Positions 8,082 through 15,824 of a stretch of DNA of 64,000 bases are shown in pieces. The notes below the pieces were generated by a model. It was given only the letters and a program-made list of their open reading frames with translations. It did no database searches and had not been told where the DNA came from. The stretch comes from Streptomyces sp. NBC_00178. Its GTDB lineage: Bacteria; Actinomycetota; Actinomycetes; Streptomycetales; Streptomycetaceae. Both the position numbers and the translations under genes were made by a program. The DNA lies in the NCBI RefSeq assembly GCF_036206005.1, contig NZ_CP108143.1, forward strand, positions 5,485,501 to 5,549,500, written 5' to 3'. The number at the start of each line of letters is the position of its first letter. The first letter of the stretch is position 1.

Positions 8082-8801
8082 ATGCTTGTCGCCGCTGCCG
8101 TCTGTCCCTGCCCGCCGCTGCTCGTTCCCGAGGTGGCCGCGGGTGCCGGGCCCGAGCTCGACGCCGCGCGGGACGCGTGCGTCGACGCACTGGGCGTGCT
8201 CGCCGCGGCGAGGCCGGACCTGCTGATCGTGACCGGGCCCGCCGAAGCGGACGGCCTGGGCCCCTTTCCGTCCGGTTCGGCCGGTACCTTCGCGGGCTTC
8301 GGGGTGGACCTGACCGTGCGGCTGGGTGAGGCGCCCGCGGCCTCCGCCGCCCCGGCGCAGCGGCTGCCGGCGCCCCTCGCGGTCGGGGCGTGGCTCCTGG
8401 AGCGCGCGGGGTGGGCCGGCGCACCGGTCGAGGGGCTGGGGGTCGGCGAGCAGTTGTCGGCCGACCGCTGCCTGCGAGCCGGGGCGGAGCTCGCGGACCG
8501 CGCGGAGCGGGTGGCCCTGCTGGTCATGGGCGACGGCAGCGCCTGCCGGACGGTCAAGGCGCCGGGTTACCTGGACGAGCGGGCCGAGGCCTTCGACGCG
8601 AGGGCCGGGAAGGCCCTGGGGTCGGCGGACGTCGCCGCGCTCGGTGCGCTGGACGCGACGCTGGCACACGAGCTGAAGGTGTCCGGCCGGGCCCCCTGGC
8701 AGGTGCTCGCGGGCGCGGCCGACGGGGCGGGACTGTCCGGCCACCTGCTGTACGAGGACGCGCCGTACGGCGTGGGATATGTCGTAGCCGCCTGGTCGTG
8801 A
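8082..8801 (+). CDS. Class III extradiol dioxygenase-like protein
   Basis: 239 residues beginning MLVAAAVCPCPPLLVPEVA. It resembles the subunit-B-like domain of class III extradiol ring-cleavage dioxygenases (LigB superfamily), with DLLIVTGPAEADGLGPF early and VALLVMGDGSACRTVKAPG in the middle. Whether it is an active metal-dependent oxygenase is unknown; the usual His-rich iron site is not obvious. The gene starts 14 bp after miaB and ends at a perfect 17-bp hairpin. In streptomycetes this gene commonly sits between miaB and miaA (recalled), suggesting a link with tRNA or housekeeping metabolism rather than aromatic breakdown. Confidence 0.7.
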   Translation: MLVAAAVCPCPPLLVPEVAAGAGPELDAARDACVDALGVLAAARPDLLIVTGPAEADGLGPFPSGSAGTFAGFGVDLTVRLGEAPAASAAPAQRLPAPLAVGAWLLERAGWAGAPVEGLGVGEQLSADRCLRAGAELADRAERVALLVMGDGSACRTVKAPGYLDERAEAFDARAGKALGSADVAALGALDATLAHELKVSGRAPWQVLAGAADGAGLSGHLLYEDAPYGVGYVVAAWS

Positions 8802-8817
8802 CGCCGGGCACGACGCG

Positions 8818-8855
8818 CCGAGGGCCGCGGGGCCACAAGGCCCCGCGGCCCTCGG
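8818..8855. terminator. Perfect 17-bp hairpin between convergent genes
   Basis: Arms 8818-8834 and 8839-8855 are exact inverted complements around a 4-nt ACAA loop. There is no long U-run, as usual in high-GC actinomycetes. It separates the genes ending at 8801 (plus) and 8871 (minus) and can serve both. Confidence 0.85.
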
Positions 8856-8870
8856 TCCGCCGTCGGTGCG

Positions 8871-9128
8871 TCAGGCCGCCGGCGGTGCGGGCGGTGTCGT
8901 CGGCGGGGTGCCGCCACCGTCCTTCTGCCCGAGCCGGTCGACCGCGTCCTTCGCCTTCTGCGTGCCGGACACGATCTTGTCGCTGTACTTGCCCTTGGTC
9001 TTCTGATCGACCGTGCGGGCGGCCCTGTCGAGGCCCTGGTCGATCTTGCCCCCGTGCTGCTGCGCGAGGTCGCCGACCTTCTCCTTGGCCGGGGCCAGCT
9101 TGGCCTTCAGGTTGTCCAGGAAACCCAT
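8871..9128 (-). CDS. Small MT0933-like antitoxin family protein
   Basis: 85 residues, MGFLDNLKAKLAPAKEKVGD at the start and a Pro/Gly/Thr-rich tail. It is strongly charged and helical, with an internal pattern AxxTVDQKTKGKYSDKI and QKAKDAVDRL that matches the Rv0909/MT0933 antitoxin-like family and resembles CsbD-type stress proteins. A GGAAGGT ribosome site lies upstream of the ATG. No toxin gene is adjacent, so a toxin-antitoxin role is uncertain and a general stress role is equally possible. Confidence 0.65.
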   Translation of the reverse strand: MGFLDNLKAKLAPAKEKVGDLAQQHGGKIDQGLDRAARTVDQKTKGKYSDKIVSGTQKAKDAVDRLGQKDGGGTPPTTPPAPPAA

Positions 9129-9302
9129 GGGTCACCTTCCGTGCTGGAGGACTGTGGTCACATTTTACTCGTCAGCGGGCAAACACGCGTGACTCGCCGT
9201 GACCGGACGCACCGCGGACCACCCGGGTACCGGCTCGTGCCCGGTACCCGGACCCATCCCCGGGCGGTCCGGGGAGGCCGTGGAGTTTGGGAGGATGTCC
9301 CG

Positions 9303-10241
9303 GTGAGAAGACCAGCTCCCGCTCCCCGCGTCATCACCGTCGTCGGCCCCACGGCGGCCGGCAAATCCGATCTGGGTGTCTTCCTCGCCCAGCAGCTCGG
9401 TGGCGAGGTGGTCAACGCCGACTCCATGCAGCTCTACCGGGGCATGGACATCGGCACGGCGAAGCTGACCGTCCAGGAGCGCGACGGCGTCCCCCACCAC
9501 CTGCTGGACGTCTGGGACGTCACCGAGGCCGCGAGCGTGGCCGAATACCAGCGTCTCGCCCGAGCCGAGATCGACCGGCTCCTCGCGGCCGGCCGCACCC
9601 CGGTCCTGGTCGGCGGTTCCGGTCTCTACGTGAAGGGCGCGATCGACGCCTTGGAGTTCCCCGGCACGGACCCCGAGGTGCGGGCCGGACTCGAGCAGGA
9701 GCTGACGGAACACGGCTCCGGCGCCCTGCACGCCCGGCTGGCCGCGGCCGACCCGGCGGCGGCCCACGCCATCCTCCCCGGCAACGGGCGGCGGATCGTC
9801 CGCGCGCTCGAGGTCATCGAGATCACGGGCAAACCCTTCACCGCCAACCTCCCGGGCGACGAGGCGGTGTACGACGCGATCCAGATCGGTGTGGACGTCG
9901 GGCGCCCCGAACTCGACGGACGTATCACCTCCCGGGTGGACCGGATGTGGGAGGCCGGGCTGGTCGACGAGGTGCGCGCGCTGGAAGCCCTCGGGCTGCG
10001 CGGGGGACGCACGGCATCCCGTGCGCTCGGCTACCAGCAGGTGCTCGCGGCGCTCGCGGGGGAGTGCGACGAGGAGGAGGCGCGCAACGAGACCGTGCGC
10101 GCCACCAAGCGATTCGCCCGCCGTCAGGACTCGTGGTTCCGGCGCGACCCGCGCGTCACGTGGTTGAACGGCGCCGAAGAACACCGGGAAGAGCTTCCGC
10201 GACGAGCGATGTCATTGGTCGAACGGATGATCGAAGCCTGA
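9303..10241 (+). CDS. miaA: tRNA dimethylallyltransferase MiaA
   Basis: 312 residues. Transfers a dimethylallyl group to N6 of A37 in tRNAs reading codons that start with U, making the substrate for MiaB. The P-loop is GPTAAGKS (15-22), followed by NADSMQLYRGMDIGTAKL, VGGSGLYVKGAIDAL and GYQQVLAAL; C-terminal KRFARRQDSWFRRD contacts the tRNA. The GTG start was chosen because it begins right at the P-loop domain. GAGGAT, a weak -10, ends six bases before it, so it may also be leaderless. Downstream is a 718-bp gap before an accessory cassette. Confidence 0.95.
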   Translation: MRRPAPAPRVITVVGPTAAGKSDLGVFLAQQLGGEVVNADSMQLYRGMDIGTAKLTVQERDGVPHHLLDVWDVTEAASVAEYQRLARAEIDRLLAAGRTPVLVGGSGLYVKGAIDALEFPGTDPEVRAGLEQELTEHGSGALHARLAAADPAAAHAILPGNGRRIVRALEVIEITGKPFTANLPGDEAVYDAIQIGVDVGRPELDGRITSRVDRMWEAGLVDEVRALEALGLRGGRTASRALGYQQVLAALAGECDEEEARNETVRATKRFARRQDSWFRRDPRVTWLNGAEEHREELPRRAMSLVERMIEA

Positions 10242-10959
10242 TGGCGCGACGAGGAATCACCGGCCTGGCCTGATCTTCGGCCCGACGGGTGCGGGTGGGG
10301 GGTGCCGGCCGCCGCGACTGCCCCGGTCCGCGCTCGGCAGGGGCCGGCGGACCTGGCGCTTCGGCGGGCCGGGGCGCGTCCCGGGAGCGGCCGGGGGTGA
10401 CAGGCGCCGACGAACGGTCCGGAGTGACCGGCACGGCGACTCGGTACCCATGACGTCCAATGCCCGCAGCCCGAAGCGGTTGTGACTGGATGTCAGATCC
10501 ACGCCGACATCCTCGATACAAGACGATTGCACCCGCTATTGATCGTCCGAATCTCAATCGATCGCTCGCTGGGCCTGGTTGTGTCGCGCGCTTCCCGTGT
10601 GGGGGGCGACGTCGACCGGTCGGTCAAGTGGCTACATACGGTGTCCGGCGTCCGACGACGGCGGGCAAGTCAAGCTGTGTCAGGCTGATCTGACGATTCG
10701 TCTCTTCCCTCGCCGCATCGCATACGCAACCGTGGTTACTTGAGACGGCAATCAATAGTATGGTCCGGACGTGGCAGGCGGCTGAGTGGACGACGTCCCG
10801 ACGTCCGGGGCGCACGTCCTCGGCGCATGCCGAAGTCGCCCTCGGGCATTTCGGATGGCGGAACTTCGGGGGGCGTTGCCCTGCCCGCCCCGACCCGAGC
10901 TGAACCGTGCCGAATCAGGCCGCGTCGTACGAGCTGCCCGGCACCCGTAAGGAACAATC
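10242..10959. other. 718-bp noncoding region upstream of the lipid cassette
   Basis: No convincing gene on either strand. The first 200 bp are very GC-rich. From about 10440 to 10770 the sequence is clearly less GC-rich than the rest of the window, with runs such as CAATCAATAGTATGG near 10750, and is the likely promoter region for the fatty acyl-AMP ligase operon. A palindrome CGACCGGTCG lies at about 10612-10622. GACGTCC-like elements recur at 10767-10772 (inverted), 10792-10798, 10800-10806 and 10813-10819 and could be a regulator site. Confidence 0.6.
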
Positions 10960-12594
10960 GTGACATTCACTGCGGCCACACTGGCCGAAGCTCTGCGTGA
11001 CTGCGTGGAGAAGTGGCCCGAGAGACAGCTGGCCTTTCCCGAACTGGAACGGCAGCTGACGGTCCGACAACTCGCCTGGAACGCCCAGCGGTTCGCCGCC
11101 GAGCTCCTGCGGGCCGGTGTGGGCACAGGCGACGTGGTGGGCTTGCTGTCCGCAACCGGACCCCAGGTCCTCACAGGTGTCCTCGCAGTCACCTGCGCCG
11201 GGGCGGCGGTCAGTCTGCTGCCGATCCCGCCGATGATGCGAGACCTCGAATCCGCCGCTCGGCACGTGACCGGGTTCGTGGACTCCGCCGGGATGAGATA
11301 CCTGCTGGTGGACGCGTCCCAGGAGGAGCTGGGCGACCTCGTGCGAGCCGCCCGCCCTGGCGTCACCGTGCTGCGTCTCCCGACGGACGAGGTGGCTGCC
11401 GAAGGTCCGGCGTCCGGACTCCCCGACGTGTCGCCGGACGACATCGCCATCATCCAGTACACCTCGGGCAGTACCGCCCAGCCCAAGGGTGTGGTGCTGC
11501 GGCACCGCACCGTGGCGGCGGGACTGCGTTCCATAGGTGTCGCCGCGGACATCACGCCGGACGACGTGTTCATCCAGTGGGTCCCGCACTTCCATGACAT
11601 GGGGCTGTTCGGCTGGCTGGCCTATCTGACACACGGAGCGGCCACCCATACCTTCAGTCCCGGGGGCTTCATCCGGCGCCCCGCGAGGTTCCTGGAGTAC
11701 TTCGCGGCGCATCGAGGCACGGTGACCTGCGGGCCCGATTTCGGCTACAACCTGATGATCCAGGCCATGGACGACAAGGCTGTAGCCGAGCTGGACCTGA
11801 GCAGCTGGCGATTCGCGTTCAACGGCTCCGAGCCCGTCTCGGCGGCGACGGTCGCGGCCTTCATCGAACGTCTGAAGCCGGCGGGAGTCCGCCCCGAGAC
11901 GATGTTCCCGGTGTACGGGATGGCCGAGGCCACCTTGGCGGTCACCTTCCCCGAACCGGGTGAGGCCCCCCGGATCCTGCACGTCGACCGCACCCTCCTG
12001 GCCGGTGAGGAAGAGGTGCGCCTGGTGGACCCGGCCGACCCCGAGGCCAAGCCGGTGGTGGCGGTGGGCAGCCCTGTCGAGGGCCTGGAACTGCGCCTGC
12101 GCACACGGTCCGGTGAGCCCGCCGCCGACGGACAGCTCGCGGAGATCCAGATCCGAGGACAAGGGGTCACCGAGGGCTACTACCGCTCCCCGAGCGCGAC
12201 CGAGGCGCTCTTCGACGGCGGGTGGCTGAAGACCGGCGACCTCGGGTTCCGTCACCTCGACCGGCTCTACGTGGCCGGCCGGATCAAAGACATGATCATC
12301 GTCAAGGGCAAGAACTTCTTCGCCCAGGACGTTGAGGCCGTCGTGTGCGACCTCCCCGGGATCTACCGGGGCCGCTGCGTAGCCGTGCCCGACGACGCGG
12401 AGCACCTGACCGTGGTGGCGGAGACGAAGCAAGCGCACGAGGAACTGGCGGAGGAGATCCGGCTGCGGGTGGCCGCGGAACTCGGCCTGTCCGCGATCCG
12501 CGTGCATCTTGTGCGGCCCGGCAGGCTTCCCCGCACCACGAGTGGCAAGTGGCGGCGCAACGAGGTGCGACAGCTGGTCGCTTCCGCGACCTGA
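10960..12594 (+). CDS. Fatty acyl-AMP ligase (adenylate-forming enzyme)
   Basis: 544 residues. Adenylate-forming enzyme that activates a fatty acid as acyl-AMP and should load it onto the acyl carrier protein encoded next. The A3 motif is TSGSTAQPKG (from residue 168), then the FAAL-typical PHFHDMGLFGW (209-219), YGMAEATLAVTF, the adenylate-contact GDLGF with Asp427, and the catalytic lysine Lys530 in SGKWRRNEV. The dialogue with an adjacent carrier protein favours FAAL over CoA ligase. The GTG at 10960 has AAGGAAC five bases upstream. First gene of a four-gene cassette absent from the usual miaA-dapF neighbourhood (recalled). The chain-length preference cannot be read from the sequence. Confidence 0.88.
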   Translation: MTFTAATLAEALRDCVEKWPERQLAFPELERQLTVRQLAWNAQRFAAELLRAGVGTGDVVGLLSATGPQVLTGVLAVTCAGAAVSLLPIPPMMRDLESAARHVTGFVDSAGMRYLLVDASQEELGDLVRAARPGVTVLRLPTDEVAAEGPASGLPDVSPDDIAIIQYTSGSTAQPKGVVLRHRTVAAGLRSIGVAADITPDDVFIQWVPHFHDMGLFGWLAYLTHGAATHTFSPGGFIRRPARFLEYFAAHRGTVTCGPDFGYNLMIQAMDDKAVAELDLSSWRFAFNGSEPVSAATVAAFIERLKPAGVRPETMFPVYGMAEATLAVTFPEPGEAPRILHVDRTLLAGEEEVRLVDPADPEAKPVVAVGSPVEGLELRLRTRSGEPAADGQLAEIQIRGQGVTEGYYRSPSATEALFDGGWLKTGDLGFRHLDRLYVAGRIKDMIIVKGKNFFAQDVEAVVCDLPGIYRGRCVAVPDDAEHLTVVAETKQAHEELAEEIRLRVAAELGLSAIRVHLVRPGRLPRTTSGKWRRNEVRQLVASAT

Positions 12595-12822
12595 CCGGGC
12601 GGCAGGGGTGCTCACCCGTAGGTGCCCGGAACCACGGGACCCGACGGGGCGCCGAGGCGGCACACGACGGATAAGGCGTCGCTGCGCACACGCCCCGCTC
12701 CGGTGGCCCTCCGGCGAGGTGTACCGGAGAGCAAGCCTGGCCCGAATCGCGTTCCTTCGACAGGAGAAACGTTTCGTCTGGCCGACCGCAACCACGTATC
12801 GATCACAAACGAAAGGGTTGGA

Positions 12823-13080
12823 ATGATGAGGAACCGGGACGAGATCCTGGCGCTGGTGGCGGCACAGCTCGCCACCGTGCTGCCGCTCACCGGGCGCGTG
12901 CTGCAGGAGTCGGACGTGCTGCGCGAGCTGCCCGAGATCGACTCGCTGAACCTGGTACGCGTCGCCGCCGGCCTGGAGAAGGAATGCGGCGTGCAGTTCG
13001 ACGACGCGACGGTCTTCGGCGCGAAGACCGTCGGCGACCTCGTGGACGGCATCTCGGCCGCGCTCACGGCCAAGTCGTAG
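12823..13080 (+). CDS. Acyl carrier protein
   Basis: 85 residues with the acyl carrier fold. The phosphopantetheine serine is Ser41 in EIDSLNLVRVAAGLEKECG, followed by the helix-3 region VGDLVDGISAAL. It is distinct from a primary fatty acid synthase carrier, which normally has a D-S-L preceded by Gly or Leu. Two adjacent ATGs exist (12823, 12826); GAAAGGG lies 6-12 bases before. It starts 228 bp after the ligase. That gap contains a 10-bp palindrome GAAACGTTTC at 12766-12775 and may hold an internal promoter. It should hold the acyl chain while the desaturase acts. Confidence 0.88.
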   Translation: MMRNRDEILALVAAQLATVLPLTGRVLQESDVLRELPEIDSLNLVRVAAGLEKECGVQFDDATVFGAKTVGDLVDGISAALTAKS

Positions 13081-13090
13081 CAATCGCTGC

Positions 13091-13117
13091 CGCGGGCCGC
13101 CGCCCGGGCGGCCCGCG
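13091..13117 (+). terminator. Intra-operon hairpin after the carrier protein gene
   Basis: An 11-bp stem, arms 13091-13101 and 13107-13117, with a GCCCG loop, lies between the carrier protein stop and the desaturase start. No U-run follows. It may be a partial terminator or mRNA-stability element that lets the carrier protein be made in excess. Confidence 0.55.
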
Positions 13118-13156
13118 CTATGCCAGGGCACTTCACCGAATGAGGACATCAAGCAC

Positions 13157-14032
13157 ATGTTGACGGACAACGCGACGGCTGAACGCGGCGCCGTGGAAGC
13201 CGAGATCACCGAGTCGGAGATCGAGGTCATTCGCCGGTCTGCGGTGACCACCGTACGGCGGACAGCCGAGCACCCCTGGTCGCTGTCGGACGTGAACTGG
13301 TCCGAGGTCAGACCGGAGGAACTCACTGATGACGACCACTCGATCGTGCGGTTCATCACGTATGTAGAGGACCACATCCCCGCGTTCCTGAGCTTCAACC
13401 TGACGGCATTCCCCACGACGGGTGATATGAGCACGGCGACGTATCACCGGAACCGGGAGTACGCGCGCTTCCTGTTCGCCTGGGCGAACGACGAGGAAAA
13501 GCACGCGTCGGCCCTGAGCGAGTACCAGCTGGTGTCGGAGATGGCGGACGAGAAGAGTCTGGCCGCCGACCTCGCCGAGGTCGGGCGGCAGCCCTTCTCC
13601 ATGGACTACGAGGACCCGCTGGAGGCATTCCTCTACCTCTTCATGCAGGAGAAGGCCACCCAGCTCTTCTACCAGCACTACCGGGCCGCGCTGAGCGAGC
13701 CGGTACTGCAGCAGTTGCTGCGCCTCATGGCCAGGGACGAGGCCCGGCACTTCGCGTTCTACTCGCGGGTGATCGAGGAGTCCCTGGGAAGAGCGGGGTC
13801 CAAGACCCTTTCACGGGCCAAGGACGTCCTGTCGACCTTCCAGATGCCGCTCGACGGCGTCTACGACGGCTACTGGCGGCTCGCGTTGAAGGTCGTCGAC
13901 AGGGTGGGCCACGACCACACCGAGGCCTACGAGGCACTGGACAAGCTCGTGCGCCGATTCGTCAACACGATCGGCACTCCCGAGGTCGACGACTTCGGAC
14001 GCTTCGTCAAGACGGTTCAGAAGATGCCGTAG
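13157..14032 (+). CDS. Ferritin-like di-iron acyl-ACP desaturase
   Basis: 291 residues, soluble. Two E-x-x-H metal motifs and two single Glu ligands are in the right order for acyl-ACP desaturases: Glu71 (VEDH), Glu113/His116 (NDEEKH), Glu165 (MQEKATQ) and Glu195/His198 (RDEARH). The spacings 42, 52 and 30 residues are close to those of the plant and mycobacterial enzymes, so the di-iron site looks intact. It should insert a double bond, or make another O2-dependent change, in a carrier-bound acyl chain. GAGGA lies ten bases before the ATG. Neighbours supply the acyl-loading enzyme, carrier and a hydrolase. The position of desaturation and the product are unknown. Confidence 0.85.
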   Translation: MLTDNATAERGAVEAEITESEIEVIRRSAVTTVRRTAEHPWSLSDVNWSEVRPEELTDDDHSIVRFITYVEDHIPAFLSFNLTAFPTTGDMSTATYHRNREYARFLFAWANDEEKHASALSEYQLVSEMADEKSLAADLAEVGRQPFSMDYEDPLEAFLYLFMQEKATQLFYQHYRAALSEPVLQQLLRLMARDEARHFAFYSRVIEESLGRAGSKTLSRAKDVLSTFQMPLDGVYDGYWRLALKVVDRVGHDHTEAYEALDKLVRRFVNTIGTPEVDDFGRFVKTVQKMP

Positions 14033-14279
14033 CCACCGCGAGCCGTGTCACCGGACGGCAGGGCCGGCCGGTGACGGGGCCACCCGGCCGGTGAGACCTC
14101 GTCACCGGGACGACCACCGCAGCGGCCCCGTTGACATCACCGTGCTCACCGGCGCCAGGCGACGCGCGGCCGGGCCACACCGATGGACCGGCTGCAGCGC
14201 GCCCTCCCATACGGCGACGCCGGCTCACCTCTCATGCACACCGACCCCGGAACGGGGCCATCGAGCGGGGAACACCGCC

Positions 14280-15077
14280 TTGAACGGCAGCAAGACGCAC
14301 GACGACACCGAGGTCCGGCTGTTCGCCTTCCACCACGCCGGGGGATCGAGCAGCCTCTACCGGGCATGGCCCCGCTTCCTCCCGCCCGGCTGGGACCTGC
14401 GGGCGCTCGACGCGCCCGGACACGGCTCACTCATGGGACAGCCGCCCCTCGACGACCTGGGACACCTCGTAGGGCACTTCCTCGAGGCCGTCCGGCCCGG
14501 ACTGGACGTCCCCTACGCCTTCTTCGGACACAGCATGGGCGCCATCGTCGCCTTCGAGCTGACACGCCGGCTGATCGAGGAGGGACTCGAACCGCCGGTC
14601 TGGCTCGGTGTCTCCTCCTGCCGAGCGCCGAGCGAACCGAGCGGCGTGCAGCGTCACGCCGCCGGCGACGAGGAACTACGCAGCCACATAGCCGAGTTGG
14701 GTGGGAGCTCGGAGCACCTGCTCGGCGACCCGGTGCTGTGGCGGATCTTCGGCCCGCTCATCAGGACCGACCTGCGACTGGTGGAGACCTGGCGGTCGGA
14801 CGCCACCGGCCCGCTGGACGTACCGTTGTCGGTGTTCGGCGGACGCCACGACGAGTTCGCGCCGCCGGATCGGCTGACCCCCTGGGCGGACCGGACGACC
14901 GCGTATCTGGGGACGCGACTGTTCGACGGGGGGCATTTCCACTTCAGCGCCGGCCCGGAGCCTCTGCTGGCGGACGTCGTACGCGATGTGCGCACCGCCC
15001 TGGGCCCCGCCGCGTCGGCACCGGCGGGGCCTGGAGAAGCCGCCCGAACCCCGCGCACGCCTGTTCGACGTGATTGA
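14280..15077 (+). CDS. Type II thioesterase (alpha/beta hydrolase)
   Basis: 265 residues from a TTG start. This is the type II thioesterase family, with RLFAFHHAGGSSSLYRAWPR at the N-terminus. The triad appears to be Ser85 in FGHSMGA, Asp191 in GRHDEF and His219 in GGHFHF. It is expected to release an acyl chain from the adjacent carrier protein or clear mis-loaded chains. The TTG was chosen because it is the only in-frame start close to the domain, with GCGGGGAA eight bases before it. It starts 247 bp after the desaturase; that gap holds inverted GTCACCGG/CCGGTGAC pairs. It has a longer, Pro/Ala-rich C-terminus than usual. Confidence 0.83.
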   Translation: MNGSKTHDDTEVRLFAFHHAGGSSSLYRAWPRFLPPGWDLRALDAPGHGSLMGQPPLDDLGHLVGHFLEAVRPGLDVPYAFFGHSMGAIVAFELTRRLIEEGLEPPVWLGVSSCRAPSEPSGVQRHAAGDEELRSHIAELGGSSEHLLGDPVLWRIFGPLIRTDLRLVETWRSDATGPLDVPLSVFGGRHDEFAPPDRLTPWADRTTAYLGTRLFDGGHFHFSAGPEPLLADVVRDVRTALGPAASAPAGPGEAARTPRTPVRRD

Positions 15078-15316
15078 GGCGGTTCCTCCACCGGGCTGGT
15101 CGCGGCCGGTCAATCCGGCGCTGACCTGGGGCTATTGCTGACCCCTCGTTGACTCGCCGACCAGCGGCAGGCTTTTGACCTGCGTAAACCCTGGAGCAGG
15201 GCTATAACAGCCTGATCACGTGATGGCATCGGGACGCCCCGCCCGTCATTTCGGCGCCCTGGAGCGTGCCATCATCGAGCATCGATCGACCAGTGGAGTC
15301 CGAGTTGGGAGGGCGC

Positions 15317-15760
15317 GTGGCGATGGAAGCCGGCCCCCGCGACACAGACCAGGATGTACCGGGTACGCAGCACGGCACAGGGAGCCTGAGCCCTGACGGG
15401 CCCGACGAACACGACGTGGCCCCCGAGGTCGAGGTCGAGCTCCGCCCGGCCCGCAGGCTGCGGATCTGGCAGCTCGCGCCGATCGTGGCACTCGCGGCGG
15501 TCGGATCCCTCATGTTCGCCTTCCCCCTCGCCTTCGAGTTCGGCGGCGGTGGTGCCGTGGTGGCGATGCTGGGGCTGCTGATCAGCTGCTGCGCCGCGGG
15601 CTGGGGCATGATGGCGGCACGCCGCGTCGGGCACACCTGGCCAGGCCTGACTCCTCGGGGCCCGGCAGCGCGCCCCGACTGGCGGGCGATCACGCTGTAC
15701 GTCGCTCTCTGCGCGGCGCTGGTCGCCCTGGCGGTCTGGCGCGTGGCCCGCCTCCGCTGA
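15317..15760 (+). CDS. Hypothetical membrane protein upstream of dapF
   Basis: I do not recognise the family. About 147 residues: an acidic, flexible N-terminus of some 50 residues, then three predicted membrane segments near LAPIVALAAVGSLMFAFPLAF, AVVAMLGLLISCCAAGWGM and AITLYVALCAALVALAVW. The GTG at 15317 has GGGAGGG directly upstream; the ATG at 15323 is an equally good start with better spacing. A TATAAC element at 15203-15208 could be its -10. It is 64 bp ahead of dapF, and no functional link can be claimed. Confidence 0.65.
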   Translation: MAMEAGPRDTDQDVPGTQHGTGSLSPDGPDEHDVAPEVEVELRPARRLRIWQLAPIVALAAVGSLMFAFPLAFEFGGGGAVVAMLGLLISCCAAGWGMMAARRVGHTWPGLTPRGPAARPDWRAITLYVALCAALVALAVWRVARLR

Positions 15761-15812
15761 AGTCACCCCGTGGCCGGTCGACCCGGACCGGCGGCCGGCC
15801 GCCGCGGCCTCG

Positions 15813-15818
15813 TACAGT
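15813..15818 (+). promoter_or_regulatory. Leaderless-type -10 element of dapF
   Basis: TACAGT ends six bases before the dapF GTG at 15825. There is no ribosome site in between. Confidence 0.5.
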
Positions 15819-15824
15819 TGATGC

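Noticed and set aside
5149..8424. Very long antisense open frame (over 1000 codons)
   Set aside because: It overlaps gluK, TAXI and miaB, which have clear motifs. It is Arg/Gly/Ala-rich with no domain, a typical by-product of high-GC coding on the other strand.
10257..10532. Possible minus-strand gene downstream of miaA
   Set aside because: No ribosome site, no motif, and low-complexity Arg/Pro composition.
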